In this document: positions 19,358-28,695 of the stretch, in pieces
Layout: every line of letters starts with the position of its first letter
How positions within the stretch are numbered: position 1 is the stretch's first letter
DNA from: Providencia sp.
GTDB taxonomy: Bacteria; Pseudomonadota; Gammaproteobacteria; Enterobacterales; Enterobacteriaceae
Length of the DNA stretch: 64,000 nt
Assembly: GCF_003533305.1 (NCBI RefSeq)
Contig: NZ_DOEH01000023.1
Location: forward strand, 1-64,000
Direction: 5' to 3'
The notes under the pieces: generated by a model
The model's input: only the letters and a program-made list of their open reading frames with translations
The model's database searches: none
Told to the model about the DNA's origin: nothing
Translations under genes and position numbers: made by a program

Positions 19358-19808
19358 TCTTGCGACAGCCTTCTTAATTGAGAAACTAAGCCATGATTTC
19401 CCCTGGACTGAGCGTGTTTTTTATGGGAATCAAGGGGAAAAGTATCATAATCTTAAAATTTCTATTAATAATCAAATTGTTGGTTATGCGATAACTCAAT
19501 ATGTTCTAGATGAGGCAACACTATTTAATATTGCTATTCATCCCGATTATCAAGGCAAGGGTTATGGTCGTTTGTTACTTGAGAAGCTCATTAGCGACCT
19601 AATTGCAAAGGGTATTCTTACGCTATGGTTAGAAGTCAGAGAGTCTAATGCCTCTGCTTTGCATCTGTATGATAAACTTGGTTTTCATCAAGCTACTGTG
19701 CGTAAAGACTATTATCCCGCGAAAAAAGGTCGTGAAGATGCGTTAGTTTTAGCATTGACCTTGTTTGAGGATAACTTATTTAAAGACAACGAATTTACAG
19801 ATAAATAG
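19326..19808 (+). CDS. rimI: Ribosomal protein S18 alanine N-acetyltransferase
   Basis: GNAT-fold enzyme that acetylates the N-terminal alanine of S18. The acetyl-CoA loop QGKGYGRLLL and the blocks DEATLFNIAIHPDYQ and LWLEVRESNASALHLYDKLGF align closely to RimI. The ATG at 19326 or the adjacent one at 19329 both fit the E. coli N terminus and overlap the holD end by about 30 bp. An earlier in-frame start at 19287 would add 13 non-conserved residues. The C terminus has about ten extra residues after the family core. Confidence 0.92.
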   Translation: MMKISTLKQSDLATAFLIEKLSHDFPWTERVFYGNQGEKYHNLKISINNQIVGYAITQYVLDEATLFNIAIHPDYQGKGYGRLLLEKLISDLIAKGILTLWLEVRESNASALHLYDKLGFHQATVRKDYYPAKKGREDALVLALTLFEDNLFKDNEFTDK

Positions 19809-19849
19809 TTTAAATATTCGCTATTGATTAATTCCTTTTTTTAAACATG

Positions 19850-19890
19850 AAACCATGGTGAACTGTGAACGATGCAGTGTCGTGGTTTTT
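19850..19890 (+). terminator. Probable terminator after rimI
   Basis: Outer stem AAACCATG (19850-19857) with CGTGGTTT (19881-19888, one G-T pair), an inner ACTG/CAGT stem, and a T run. It lies 41 bp after rimI. Confidence 0.65.
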
Positions 19891-20140
19891 ATTACTTATT
19901 GATTTATCTTTGTATTTAATATGTATTTATTTCAAAAATGCTATTTAATAACTCATTCAAATTTACATGATGTCAATGTATCTAGAGATTATTTTCAATA
20001 AAAACTGCGTAAATTAGCGCTGTTTCTAATACTTCTAAAATAAACAGCATAAACGTCAGAGATTTGATGCCAATTAGGTAAAACGCGGATAAGCTGGTCT
20101 GAATGTAGCTAAATATATTCATTTATCCGAGGTTTTCACT
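19891..20140. other. Intergenic region upstream of the dehydrogenase gene
   Basis: Noncoding region after the rimI terminator that must contain the promoter of the following gene. No operator was recognised. Confidence 0.35.
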
Positions 20141-21205
20141 ATGTCATCGTTCAATATAGCCGTGATTCCTGGCGATGGAATTGGTACTGAAGTTATTCCT
20201 GAAGGGTTAAGAGTTTTAGAGGCCGCAGCGCGTAAACATAATATAAAACTTAATTTTACGCATTTTGATTGGTCATGTGAAACTTACCACCGTACAGGAC
20301 GCATGATGCCTGAAGATGGCTTAGAACAATTGAAAAAATTTGATGCTATTTTCCTTGGCGCTGTCGGATTTCCTGGTGTGCCTGATCATATTTCTTTATG
20401 GGGTTTGTTACTGCCGATTCGTCGTGCCTTCAACCAATACGTTAACTTGCGTCCTGTGCGTTTATTTGAAGGAATAAAATCACCTTTAGCTGATAAAAAA
20501 CCGGGTGATATTGATTTTTATGTCGTGCGCGAAAATGTGGAAGGGGAATATTCAGCGATTGGCGGCATTCAATATGAAGGTACTGAAGATGAAATGGTTT
20601 GTCAGCAAAGTATTTTTACCCGTAAAGGCACAGACCGCATTTTAAAATATGCCTTTGAGTTAGCGCGTTCTCGTGACAAAAAACATGTAAGCTCGGCGAC
20701 AAAATCGAATGGTTTGTTCCACTCAATGCCATATTGGGACAGCCGAGTGGCCGAGATGGCGAAACAATACAGTGATGTGAAAGTTGATCAATTCCATATT
20801 GATATTTTCGCGGCAAATCTAGTCAGAATGCCTGAGTATTATGATGTAATTGTTGGGTCTAATTTATTTGGTGATATTTTGTCTGATTTAGGACCCGCTT
20901 GTACTGGCACTATTGCTATTGCACCTTCTGCTAATATTAACCCTGAAAAGCAATTTCCATCGATGTTTGAACCCGTTCATGGCTCAGCGCCAGATATCGC
21001 AGGTCAAAACATTGCTAATCCAATCGGTACAATTTGGGCCGCAGCCATGATGATGCAGCATTTGGGCTGTCCACAAGTACATGACACTATTATGGCAGCG
21101 GTTGAAACTGCCATTAAAGAACGCCGTAATTTAACTCGTGATATGGGCGGAAATGCAAGTACTCAGGCTCTGGGTGAAGAAATTGCTCAGTTGATATTGG
21201 CTTGA
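20141..21205 (+). CDS. dmlA: Tartrate/D-malate dehydrogenase family protein (DmlA-like)
   Basis: NAD-dependent decarboxylating dehydrogenase of the isocitrate/isopropylmalate family. The 354-residue protein has the N-terminal NAD loop IPGDGIGTEV, DHISLWGLLLPIR, the arginine cluster QYVNLRPVRLF, VVRENVEGEYS, and the metal site SNLFGDILSDLGPA. These segments are closest to E. coli DmlA (YeaU, D-malate dehydrogenase) and to tartrate dehydrogenases rather than LeuB. Which of D-malate, tartrate or another 2-hydroxy acid is used cannot be told. It sits alone between rimI and prfC, where E. coli has yjjG, and no regulator or transporter is adjacent. Confidence 0.82.
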   Translation: MSSFNIAVIPGDGIGTEVIPEGLRVLEAAARKHNIKLNFTHFDWSCETYHRTGRMMPEDGLEQLKKFDAIFLGAVGFPGVPDHISLWGLLLPIRRAFNQYVNLRPVRLFEGIKSPLADKKPGDIDFYVVRENVEGEYSAIGGIQYEGTEDEMVCQQSIFTRKGTDRILKYAFELARSRDKKHVSSATKSNGLFHSMPYWDSRVAEMAKQYSDVKVDQFHIDIFAANLVRMPEYYDVIVGSNLFGDILSDLGPACTGTIAIAPSANINPEKQFPSMFEPVHGSAPDIAGQNIANPIGTIWAAAMMMQHLGCPQVHDTIMAAVETAIKERRNLTRDMGGNASTQALGEEIAQLILA

Positions 21206-21248
21206 TTTTTTTGATCGCGAATTAAAAATTAGAATCAAGTTACGCTGA

Positions 21249-21280
21249 ATCTAGATATTGTTTTTTTACAGTATCTAGAT
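21249..21280 (+). terminator. Hairpin after the DmlA-like gene
   Basis: Stem ATCTAGATA (21249-21257) with TATCTAGAT (21272-21280), loop of 14 bases. No T run follows directly, so it may act as an mRNA-stabilising hairpin rather than a terminator. Confidence 0.45.
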
Positions 21281-21419
21281 GCTTTGATTGTTTATAACCC
21301 CAAGATCTGCGAAAATATCCGCCAATTACGATTAACAAGACGGATTTGCTAAGCTAAGAGCCAAGTTTTGCCTCGCCTAATGCATGTACAAATCTGTATA
21401 CAGATGAAAAGACGGTTAA

Positions 21420-23009
21420 ATGACAGATCAGAATTTTCTACATGAAGTGAGCACGCGTAGGACGTTTGCTATTATATCTCACCCCGATGCGGGTAAAACA
21501 ACTATCACTGAAAAGGTGCTATTGTTTGGAAACGCAATTCAACGTGCGGGGACAGTAAAAGGGCGTGGTTCTAATCAGCATGCAAAATCTGACTGGATGG
21601 AAATGGAAAAGCAACGTGGTATTTCAATCACCACATCTGTAATGCAATTTCCATATCATGATTGTCTGGTTAATCTTCTCGATACCCCAGGTCACGAAGA
21701 CTTCTCTGAAGATACTTATCGTACATTAACGGCGGTTGACTGCTGTTTAATGGTGATTGACTCGGGTAAAGGGGTTGAAGATAGGACGCGTAAGTTGATG
21801 GAAGTCACTCGCTTACGTGATACACCAATTTTAACTTTCATGAATAAGCTCGACCGTGATATTCGTGATCCAATGGAATTGCTCGATGAAGTTGAAAACG
21901 AGCTAAAAATTGCGTGTTGTCCTATTACTTGGCCTATTGGCTGCGGTAAATTATTTAAAGGGGTTTATCATTTATTACGTGATGAAACCATTTTATATCA
22001 AACTGGACAGGGTCATACGATTCAAGAAGTTCGTATTATCAAAGGGCTAAATAATCCCGATCTTGATGTTGCCGTGGGTGATGATCTGGCTAAACAGCTG
22101 CGTGATGAACTTGAATTAGTTCAAGGCGCTTCTCATGAATACGATCACGACGCTTTCTTGGAAGGGGAATTAACTCCTGTTTTCTTCGGGACTGCACTTG
22201 GTAACTTTGGTGTTGATCATATGCTTGATGGCTTGGTTAAGTGGGCTCCTTCACCGCAACCTCGTCAAACTGATGTGCGTGAAGTGAAAGCAACAGAAGA
22301 AAAATTCACTGGGTTTGTATTCAAAATTCAGGCCAATATGGATCCGAAACACCGTGACCGTGTTGCGTTTATGCGCATCGTTTCTGGCACCTATGAAAAA
22401 GGCATGAAATTACGCCAAGTTCGCATCAAGAAAGATGTGGTTATTTCCGATGCGTTGACCTTTATGGCTGGTGACCGTTCTCAAGTAGAACATGCCTATG
22501 CAGGAGATATTATTGGTCTGCATAATCACGGAACTATTCAAATTGGTGATACCTTCACACAAGGTGAAGATTTGAAATTTACTGGTATTCCTAACTTTGC
22601 CCCTGAATTGTTCCGCCGTATTCGTCTACGCGATCCGCTGAAACAAAAACAATTACTTAAAGGTTTGGTCCAACTATCTGAAGAAGGTGCTGTTCAGGTC
22701 TTCCGTCCATTGACCAATAATGATCTGATTGTTGGTGCAGTGGGTGTGCTTCAGTTTGATGTTGTTGTATCTCGACTGAAAAGTGAATACAACGTCGAAG
22801 CCATTTATGAAACCGTTAACGTTTCAACTGCGCGTTGGGTTGAATGTGATGACGTGAAGAAATTTGAAGAATTTAAGCGTAAAAATGAGCTGAATTTAGC
22901 CTTAGATGGCGGTGATAATCTATCGTATATTGCACCAACGATGGTTAATCTTAATTTGACTAGCGAACGTTATCCCGAAGTTAAATTCCGCAAGACTCGT
23001 GAACACTAA
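21420..23009 (+). CDS. prfC: Peptide chain release factor 3
   Basis: GTPase that recycles RF1 and RF2 from the ribosome. The 529-residue length equals E. coli RF3. GTPase motifs: G1 HPDAGKTT, G3 [15 protein letters not shown]4 MNKLDRD. The segment [27 protein letters not shown] before G3 is the switch I region typical of RF3. Domains II and III follow ([20 protein letters not shown]). The ATG at 21420 is the usual start. Its separation from upstream rimI by a dehydrogenase gene differs from E. coli. Confidence 0.96.
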   Translation: MTDQNFLHEVSTRRTFAIISHPDAGKTTITEKVLLFGNAIQRAGTVKGRGSNQHAKSDWMEMEKQRGISITTSVMQFPYHDCLVNLLDTPGHEDFSEDTYRTLTAVDCCLMVIDSGKGVEDRTRKLMEVTRLRDTPILTFMNKLDRDIRDPMELLDEVENELKIACCPITWPIGCGKLFKGVYHLLRDETILYQTGQGHTIQEVRIIKGLNNPDLDVAVGDDLAKQLRDELELVQGASHEYDHDAFLEGELTPVFFGTALGNFGVDHMLDGLVKWAPSPQPRQTDVREVKATEEKFTGFVFKIQANMDPKHRDRVAFMRIVSGTYEKGMKLRQVRIKKDVVISDALTFMAGDRSQVEHAYAGDIIGLHNHGTIQIGDTFTQGEDLKFTGIPNFAPELFRRIRLRDPLKQKQLLKGLVQLSEEGAVQVFRPLTNNDLIVGAVGVLQFDVVVSRLKSEYNVEAIYETVNVSTARWVECDDVKKFEEFKRKNELNLALDGGDNLSYIAPTMVNLNLTSERYPEVKFRKTREH

Positions 23010-23052
23010 TTATTCGCGGTATCATACATTGCAATAATGCATTTTCGAGTGA

Positions 23053-23082
23053 CCCACTATCAAACAATTCATTGATAGTGGG
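23053..23082 (+). terminator. Hairpin after prfC
   Basis: Perfect 11-bp stem CCCACTATCAA (23053-23063) with TTGATAGTGGG (23072-23082) and an 8-base loop. The T tract is missing, so termination efficiency is uncertain. Confidence 0.55.
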
Positions 23083-23253
23083 GATCTAATAGTGATCTCT
23101 CCTTATATCAATCATCTAAAAAAGAACTTCTTCCTATTTAAGCTTTAAATTTATCAAGAATATTCTGTCTTTATATTATTTAACTTTATTTTTCGCGTTT
23201 TTTTACTTAGGCTATATTATTGGCTAATTAATAACAGAGAAAGGAAGGTACCT

Positions 23254-23664
23254 ATGAAAAAGACAACGCTATTACGCTCACTTGGGGTAATTGGGTTGAG
23301 CTGGGCATTGTTTGCTTGTAGCTCATCGTCAGATAGCGCCTTGAAAAAGCAAGCATCCGAAACATGGGATAGCGCCGCTAAAACGGTTGATATGGCGGGC
23401 AAAGATACGGGCGAGGCTATTTCAACTGGGGCTAAAAACACCGACCAATATATGGATGACTCTGCTATTACCGCTAATGTGAAAAGTAAACTATTATCCA
23501 CAAGCGGTATACCAAGCAACAGTGTCTCTGTTAAAACGATTGATAAGGTTGTGTATCTGTCAGGTTTTGTTAAATCAGATGACCAAATCAATAAAATTGT
23601 TCAGGCTGTATCGACAATCAAAGGCGTCAAATCTGTTCAAAATGGTTTAGTTGTTGCTAATTAA
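23254..23664 (+). CDS. BON-domain lipoprotein at the osmY position
   Basis: A 136-residue envelope protein. Its N terminus has a hydrophobic signal ending in a probable lipobox LFAC (Cys at residue 22), followed by a serine-rich linker. A single BON domain occupies about 68-136 (DDSAITANVKSKLLSTSGIPSNSVSVKTIDKVVYLSGFV). E. coli OsmY, which occupies the same place after prfC, is a soluble periplasmic protein with two BON domains and no lipobox, so this may be a shorter relative or a different BON lipoprotein. The ATG follows AGAAAGGAAGG. Confidence 0.78.
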   Translation: MKKTTLLRSLGVIGLSWALFACSSSSDSALKKQASETWDSAAKTVDMAGKDTGEAISTGAKNTDQYMDDSAITANVKSKLLSTSGIPSNSVSVKTIDKVVYLSGFVKSDDQINKIVQAVSTIKGVKSVQNGLVVAN

Positions 23665-23724
23665 TTACCTTTAGAATGTGATAATGCCTCAAAATGCTGC
23701 ATACTTATTGTTCAATTTAGTTAA

Positions 23725-23752
23725 AATGGGCTTTCATTGAAAGCTCATTTTT
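23725..23752 (+). terminator. Terminator after the BON lipoprotein gene
   Basis: Stem ATGGGCTTTC (23726-23735) with GAAAGCTCAT (23739-23748, one G-T pair), then TTTT. Confidence 0.75.
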
Positions 23753-23871
23753 GTGTAAGTTACGATATAAGTCATCACTTTCATTTGAATCATTTTATTG
23801 AATAAATCATAGAAAGTTTCGCATTGTATTTTTAATACAAATGCAATGTAGCGTATTGCCAAAGGGTATTT

Positions 23872-24969
23872 ATGGGAAAGCACGTATCAGTTACACTGGG
23901 CACAATTGAGCCTCTGGCGTTTTTTGATGAAATCAATTCAGGGAAAACTGCGCTTATCTGTGAAGGTGGTGGGCAGCGTGGTATTTTTACCGCTGGTGTA
24001 CTGGACGAGTTTCTTATCGCAGGCTTTAATCCTTTTGATTTGATGATTGGCACTTCTGCGGGAGCACAAAATCTTTCTGCTTATATATGCGGGCAAGCTG
24101 GGTATGCGCGTCGTGTGATCACCCGTTATACAACGAACCCTCTATTTTTTAATCCACTGAGATTTATTCGTGGTGGACATCTTATCGACCTTGATTGGTT
24201 ACTTGATACCATTGCCAAAGAGTTCCCTTTGCAGATGGATATTGGACTTGAAAAGATAAAATCAGGGCGTGAGTTCTATATGGGGACTAGCCGGAGCGAT
24301 GATTTTTCAGCTGAATTTTTACAACCAGACGCTGATTCATGGCTTGATATTATTCGAGCATCAAGTGCTATTCCCGGTTTTTACCGCGATGGTGTCGAGC
24401 TTGCCGGCACGTTATATCATGACGGCGGAATTAGCGCGGCTATCCCAGTAGAGGAAGCTTATCGTCGCGGTGCAGATACGATTGTTGTTGTTAGGACGGT
24501 TCCTTCCCAAATGTATTTTACGCCAGAATGGGTAAAAAGAATGACTCGTTGGCTAGAAGGCGATAACAGCAACTTGCAACGTATGGCGGCAATGCTAAAA
24601 GTTCATCTGAAAAGTTACCGTAAAACGCAAGAATTTATTGAAAATCCACCAAACGATGTTCAGATATTTGAAATTTATCCACCAACGCCGCTTAAAAGTA
24701 GTGCATTGGGGAGTCGAATTGGCTCTTTGAATCAGGATTATCATACAGGAAGGCGCTGTGGGCGTTACTTTATTGCTGCTCTTGGTGCTAGTTTTGATAA
24801 ACATGATTCTACTAATAATCGTTTCAGTCGGTTCATTGAAAAAAATATTTCTTATGAGCCACTAGATGATATTCCAGAACAAGATGATTTAGTGCCTGCA
24901 TTAGCCAGAGAAGCAATAGATTCTATTGAGTCACAAGTACTGCAAACAAGTGAACATCGTGATGGATAA
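23872..24969 (+). CDS. yjjU: Patatin-like phospholipase family protein YjjU
   Basis: Predicted serine lipid hydrolase of 365 residues. Patatin features are the oxyanion loop CEGGGQRGIFTAG, the nucleophile elbow GTSAG and the catalytic DGG in YHDGGISAAIPVEEA. The C-terminal half carries a conserved NLQRMAAMLKVH segment. The ATG is supported by AAAGGG. The 3' end overlaps the start of yjjV by eight bases (ATGGATAA), so the pair is translationally coupled, as in E. coli. Physiological substrate is unknown. Confidence 0.9.
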   Translation: MGKHVSVTLGTIEPLAFFDEINSGKTALICEGGGQRGIFTAGVLDEFLIAGFNPFDLMIGTSAGAQNLSAYICGQAGYARRVITRYTTNPLFFNPLRFIRGGHLIDLDWLLDTIAKEFPLQMDIGLEKIKSGREFYMGTSRSDDFSAEFLQPDADSWLDIIRASSAIPGFYRDGVELAGTLYHDGGISAAIPVEEAYRRGADTIVVVRTVPSQMYFTPEWVKRMTRWLEGDNSNLQRMAAMLKVHLKSYRKTQEFIENPPNDVQIFEIYPPTPLKSSALGSRIGSLNQDYHTGRRCGRYFIAALGASFDKHDSTNNRFSRFIEKNISYEPLDDIPEQDDLVPALAREAIDSIESQVLQTSEHRDG

Positions 24970-25765
24970 GCTTTTAAATATTGCATCTCAAAAATTTATT
25001 GATACACATTGTCATTTTGATTTTCCGCCATTTAACCCGTTATGGTCTGATAGTTTGCAGCTCGCCAATCAGGCAGGGGTGAGCGATATCATCATTCCAA
25101 CCGTTAGTTTAGATAACTTTGAACGAGTCTGGGAATTAGCTCATCAATACTCAGTATTGCATGCTGCAATGGGATTTCATCCGTTATATTTAAATGTGTT
25201 TAAAGATGAGCATTTAGATGTGCTCACCGATTTTCTTAATCAAAAAAGTAATAAATGTGTCGCTATTGGTGAAGTGGGTCTTGATCTTTATATGCAAGAA
25301 CCGCTATTTGAGCGTCAGAAGTTGGTTTTATCGGCACAATTAAGATTGGCCAAACAATTTGATTTACCCGTTATTCTGCATTCGCGTAAAAGTCATGACC
25401 AATTGGCCGCCATGCTTCGTCGTTTAGATGTGCCTGCTAAAGGGGTTGTACATGGTTTTGCTGGAAGCCTTTCTCAAGCGCAGGCCTTTGTTAAATTAGG
25501 GTATTATATCGGTGTGGGCGGCACGATTACTTATGAGCGTGCAAATAAAACTCGCCAAGTTATGGCTGAATTGCCCCTAACGTCTCTTTTATTGGAAACC
25601 GATGCGCCTGATATGCCTGTCTCGGGCTTTCAGGGGGAACCCAATCGACCTGAGCGTATTGCTTTAATTTTTCGTTCTTTGTGCGAACTACGGCACGAAT
25701 CTCCAGACGAAATTGCGCACCAACTTTATATTAACAGTTTAGCGTTATTTCATCTGAAACAATGA
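24962..25765 (+). CDS. yjjV: TatD-family metal-dependent hydrolase YjjV
   Basis: Amidohydrolase-fold protein of 267 residues, probable 3'-5' DNase. The metal ligands are visible in DTHCHFD near the N terminus, GEVGLDLY (Glu), ILHSRKSHDQL and VVHGFAGS (His), and LLLETDAPDM (Asp). The ATG at 24962 overlaps yjjU; a GTG 36 bases upstream gives a longer but non-conserved start. In E. coli yjjW and yjjI follow; here they are absent and deoC comes next after about 680 bp. Confidence 0.9.
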   Translation: MDKLLNIASQKFIDTHCHFDFPPFNPLWSDSLQLANQAGVSDIIIPTVSLDNFERVWELAHQYSVLHAAMGFHPLYLNVFKDEHLDVLTDFLNQKSNKCVAIGEVGLDLYMQEPLFERQKLVLSAQLRLAKQFDLPVILHSRKSHDQLAAMLRRLDVPAKGVVHGFAGSLSQAQAFVKLGYYIGVGGTITYERANKTRQVMAELPLTSLLLETDAPDMPVSGFQGEPNRPERIALIFRSLCELRHESPDEIAHQLYINSLALFHLKQ

Positions 25766-26165
25766 ATGGCAATACCGACATATAATTACCATGGTGAATT
25801 ATTGTTTTGATTGGTTTTTTATGGAATAAGTGAATTTTTTGAATGCTTTAATGATACCAAGTTATTATCATTGATATAGCGAGTTTTGAGCTAAAGAGTA
25901 CTCATCGTTTGAACATTACCTTATTTAATCCATGTAATAATTGCAGTTTTCTGTTTTATACTCGCTGCAATGGACATCATTTAATCCTTAATTCCTTGTA
26001 GAAAGGCATTTGGCCTTCCGCTTTTATTTAATTCAGTTATATTCTTTTTGGGGTTTTATATCCAATTTCAATTTTTCAACTATTCTTAGCTAAGCTAATT
26101 AATGATGTAGTAAGGTATCAAAAAGCCATTTGAGAGAATCAAGTTGAAGCTAAATAGCGTATAAT

Positions 26166-26181
26166 GGCGATCTGATTCACA
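26166..26181 (+). promoter_or_regulatory. Distal CRP-like site of the deo promoter
   Basis: GGCGA-N6-TCACA: the right half matches the CRP consensus exactly and the left half at three of five bases. Its centre is exactly 52 bp from the centre of the proximal CRP-like site, the spacing of the two CRP sites in E. coli deoP2. Confidence 0.55.
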
Positions 26182-26198
26182 CTTTTTATTTTAATAAT

Positions 26199-26207
26199 GT
26201 AACGTTC
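26199..26207 (+). promoter_or_regulatory. CytR-like operator core between the CRP sites
   Basis: GTAACGTTC carries the AACGTT core with central CG found in operators of LacI-family repressors, which include CytR. It sits between the two CRP-like sites, as the CytR site does in deoP2. Confidence 0.4.
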
Positions 26208-26217
26208 AGTCGATTAA

Positions 26218-26233
26218 TGTGATTTGTAGCACA
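26218..26233 (+). promoter_or_regulatory. Proximal CRP-like site of the deo promoter
   Basis: TGTGA-TTTGTA-GCACA matches TGTGA-N6-TCACA with one mismatch. If it is at -41.5, transcription would start near 26267, with TCAAAT (26255-26260) as the -10 element. Confidence 0.65.
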
Positions 26234-26296
26234 TAAATTAGCGCTGTTCCATGGTCAAATAGAGGCAAGTAAGCTGCTAATGGAACTGCTAGTTCT

Positions 26297-26314
26297 TAGA
26301 GTAACGTTACTCTA
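26297..26314. promoter_or_regulatory. Perfect 18-bp palindrome in the deoC leader
   Basis: TAGAGTAACGTTACTCTA is a perfect palindrome with the same GTAACGTT core as the CytR-like site 95 bp upstream. It may be a second LacI-family operator or an RNA hairpin. It does not match the DeoR operator TGTTAGAATTCTAACA. Confidence 0.5.
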
Positions 26315-26443
26315 GGGTATCGTGCGGTGAGAAGGATCTCAGCTGCTTAGCTCGGAAAGAGTCCGGCTAGCATCTTTATGGAACAAGCCCGCTCGCCAAC
26401 AAAGAACGTGTCGTTCTGAAGATAAACAACGTTGGAGAGTTAT

Positions 26444-27223
26444 ATGACTGATTTAAATGCGGCTGCGCAACGCGCACTGAACCTGATGGATTTAACCACT
26501 TTAAATGATGACGATACTGATGCTAAAGTCATTGCATTGTGTCATCAAGCTAAAAGCCCAGCAGGTAATACCGCTGCTATTTGTATTTACCCTCGCTTTA
26601 TTCCTATTGCTCGTAAAACTTTACGTGAGCAAGGTACACCAGATATTCGCATTGCAACAGTAACCAATTTTCCGCACGGTAATGATGATATTGAAATTGC
26701 AGTAGCGGAAACTAAAGCAGCGATTGCTTATGGTGCAGATGATGTTGATGTGGTATTCCCATATCGCGCTCTGATTGCAGGTAATGAAAAAATTGGTTTT
26801 GATTTAGTGAAAGCTTGTAAAGAAGTTTGCGCTGCTAACAACGTATTACTGAAAGTTATTATTGAAACAGGCGAGCTAAAAGATGCGGCATTGATCCGTA
26901 AAGCGTCAGAAATTTCAATCAAAGCAGGCGCTGATTTTATTAAAACTTCAACAGGAAAAGTGCCTGTAAATGCAACGCTAGAAAGCGCCGAAATCATGAT
27001 GCAAGTTATTCATGATATGGGTGTGGCTAAAACGGTTGGTTTTAAACCAGCTGGTGGCGTGCGTACTGCTGAAGAAGCTGCACAATACTTAGCATTAGCA
27101 GGTAGAATTTTAGGTGATGACTGGGCCGATAGCCGCCATTTCCGTTTTGGGGCATCAAGCTTACTGGCGAGTTTATTAAATACTCTCGGCTTTGATACTA
27201 AAAAATCAAGCAGCAGTTATTAA
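26444..27223 (+). CDS. deoC: Deoxyribose-phosphate aldolase
   Basis: Class I aldolase cleaving 2-deoxyribose 5-phosphate to glyceraldehyde 3-phosphate and acetaldehyde, the last step of deoxynucleoside catabolism. The 259-residue length equals E. coli DeoC. The Schiff-base lysine is in DFIKTSTGK, preceded by the acid/base segment [14 protein letters not shown], with phosphate loops KPAGGVRT and GASS. The ATG at 26444 follows GGAGAG; an in-frame TTG at 26432 lies inside that ribosome site. It is the first gene of the deoCABD operon. Confidence 0.96.
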   Translation: MTDLNAAAQRALNLMDLTTLNDDDTDAKVIALCHQAKSPAGNTAAICIYPRFIPIARKTLREQGTPDIRIATVTNFPHGNDDIEIAVAETKAAIAYGADDVDVVFPYRALIAGNEKIGFDLVKACKEVCAANNVLLKVIIETGELKDAALIRKASEISIKAGADFIKTSTGKVPVNATLESAEIMMQVIHDMGVAKTVGFKPAGGVRTAEEAAQYLALAGRILGDDWADSRHFRFGASSLLASLLNTLGFDTKKSSSSY

Positions 27224-27319
27224 TCACCATTGCAATTTTACGCGCGCTATTATTCGCTATTAAAGTTGATAGCCGCGTAGTTATTGCCGATAAATTCTAT
27301 TTGAATTGAGGAGTATATC

Positions 27320-28642
27320 GTGTTTTTAGCGCAAGAAATTATTCGTAAAAAACGTGATGGTAAGTCATTAAGTGAAGAAGAAATTCGCTTCTTTATTAAT
27401 GGCGTGCGTGATAATTCGGTCTCAGAAGGTCAAATCGCTGCATTAGCGATGACGATTTATTTTAATGATATGACTATGCCAGAACGTGTCGCATTGACAC
27501 TGGCTATGCGTGATTCAGGTACGGTACTGAATTGGAAATCATTAAATCTCAATGGCCCATTGGTTGACAAACATTCAACTGGCGGTGTCGGTGACGTAAC
27601 TTCGCTTATGTTGGGACCAATGGTGGCGGCTTGTGGCGGTTATGTGCCGATGATTTCGGGGCGTGGACTAGGCCATACAGGTGGTACGCTGGATAAACTT
27701 GAAGCTATTCCAGGTTTTGATATTTTCCCTGATGATGCGCGCTTTCGTGACATCATTACCAATGTCGGCGTGGCGATTATTGGTCAGACAAATTCTCTGG
27801 CTCCGGCGGATAAACGCTTTTATGCGACGCGCGATATTACCGCAACCGTTGACTCTATTCCTTTAATTACGGCGTCAATCTTAGGTAAAAAACTTGCCGA
27901 AGGTCTGGATGCATTAGTTATGGACGTCAAAGTCGGTTCTGGCGCATTTATGCCAACCTACGAAAAATCAGAGCAACTGGCTGAATCTATTGTTCAAGTG
28001 GCTAATGGCGCAGGTTGTAAAACAACAGCCTTGTTAACAGACATGAATGAAGTACTGGCCTCAAGCGCAGGTAATGCAGTTGAAGTTCGTGAAGCGGTAC
28101 AGTTTCTAACAGGTGAATATCGCAACCCACGTTTGTATGAAGTGACCATGGCTCTTTGTGTTGAAATGCTAGTATCAGGTTCACTGGCTGCCAACCGAGA
28201 AGAAGCGCGCCAAAAATTACAAGCAGTGCTGGATAACGGTAAAGCAGCTGAGATCTTTGGTCGTATGGTTGCAGCACAAAAAGGTCCAAGTGATTTTGTT
28301 GAAAATTACAGCAAATATCTACCAACAGCAGTGCTAAACAAAGCTGTTTATGCGCCAAAAGACGGTATCATCACACAGATGGATACCCGTGCGCTCGGTA
28401 TGTCTGTTGTAACTTTAGGTGGAGGACGTCGTAAAGCGACAGATCCTATCGATTATAGCGTTGGTTTAAGTGATATCGCGGCTTTAGGCACTAAAGTTGA
28501 TACGCAAACACCTCTTGCAATTATTCATGCTAACAGTGAAAAAGCATGGGAAGAGGCAGCTAAAGAAGTCCGTGATGCGATGATTATTGGTGATAAAGCG
28601 AGTGAAACAACACCAATGGTGTATCGTCAAATCAGCGAATAG
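27320..28642 (+). CDS. deoA: Thymidine phosphorylase
   Basis: Splits thymidine or deoxyuridine with phosphate to base and deoxyribose 1-phosphate. The 440-residue protein is colinear with E. coli DeoA ([14 protein letters not shown] at the N terminus). Key segments are the phosphate and pyrimidine site [35 protein letters not shown], and [14 protein letters not shown]. Translation starts at GTG (27320) behind GAGGAG. It is the second gene of the deo operon, 96 bp after deoC. Confidence 0.96.
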   Translation: MFLAQEIIRKKRDGKSLSEEEIRFFINGVRDNSVSEGQIAALAMTIYFNDMTMPERVALTLAMRDSGTVLNWKSLNLNGPLVDKHSTGGVGDVTSLMLGPMVAACGGYVPMISGRGLGHTGGTLDKLEAIPGFDIFPDDARFRDIITNVGVAIIGQTNSLAPADKRFYATRDITATVDSIPLITASILGKKLAEGLDALVMDVKVGSGAFMPTYEKSEQLAESIVQVANGAGCKTTALLTDMNEVLASSAGNAVEVREAVQFLTGEYRNPRLYEVTMALCVEMLVSGSLAANREEARQKLQAVLDNGKAAEIFGRMVAAQKGPSDFVENYSKYLPTAVLNKAVYAPKDGIITQMDTRALGMSVVTLGGGRRKATDPIDYSVGLSDIAALGTKVDTQTPLAIIHANSEKAWEEAAKEVRDAMIIGDKASETTPMVYRQISE

Positions 28643-28695
28643 ACAATTTAGGTTCAAGCAGGTGTAAAGGCTTGCTATACCGCAGGAGAATAAAT

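Larger units (their letters stand above)
25766..26443. promoter_or_regulatory. deoC upstream regulatory region and long leader
   Basis: About 680 bp without a gene. The left half is featureless apart from a weak hairpin near 26001-26018 (AAGGC with GCCTT). The right half holds the CRP-like and CytR-like sites listed separately and a transcribed leader of probably about 175 bases containing the hairpin 26403-26417 (AGAACG-TGT-CGTTCT). Confidence 0.55.

Noticed and set aside
26297-26314. DeoR operator
   Set aside because: The palindrome TAGAGTAACGTTACTCTA does not fit the DeoR consensus TGTTAGAATTCTAACA.
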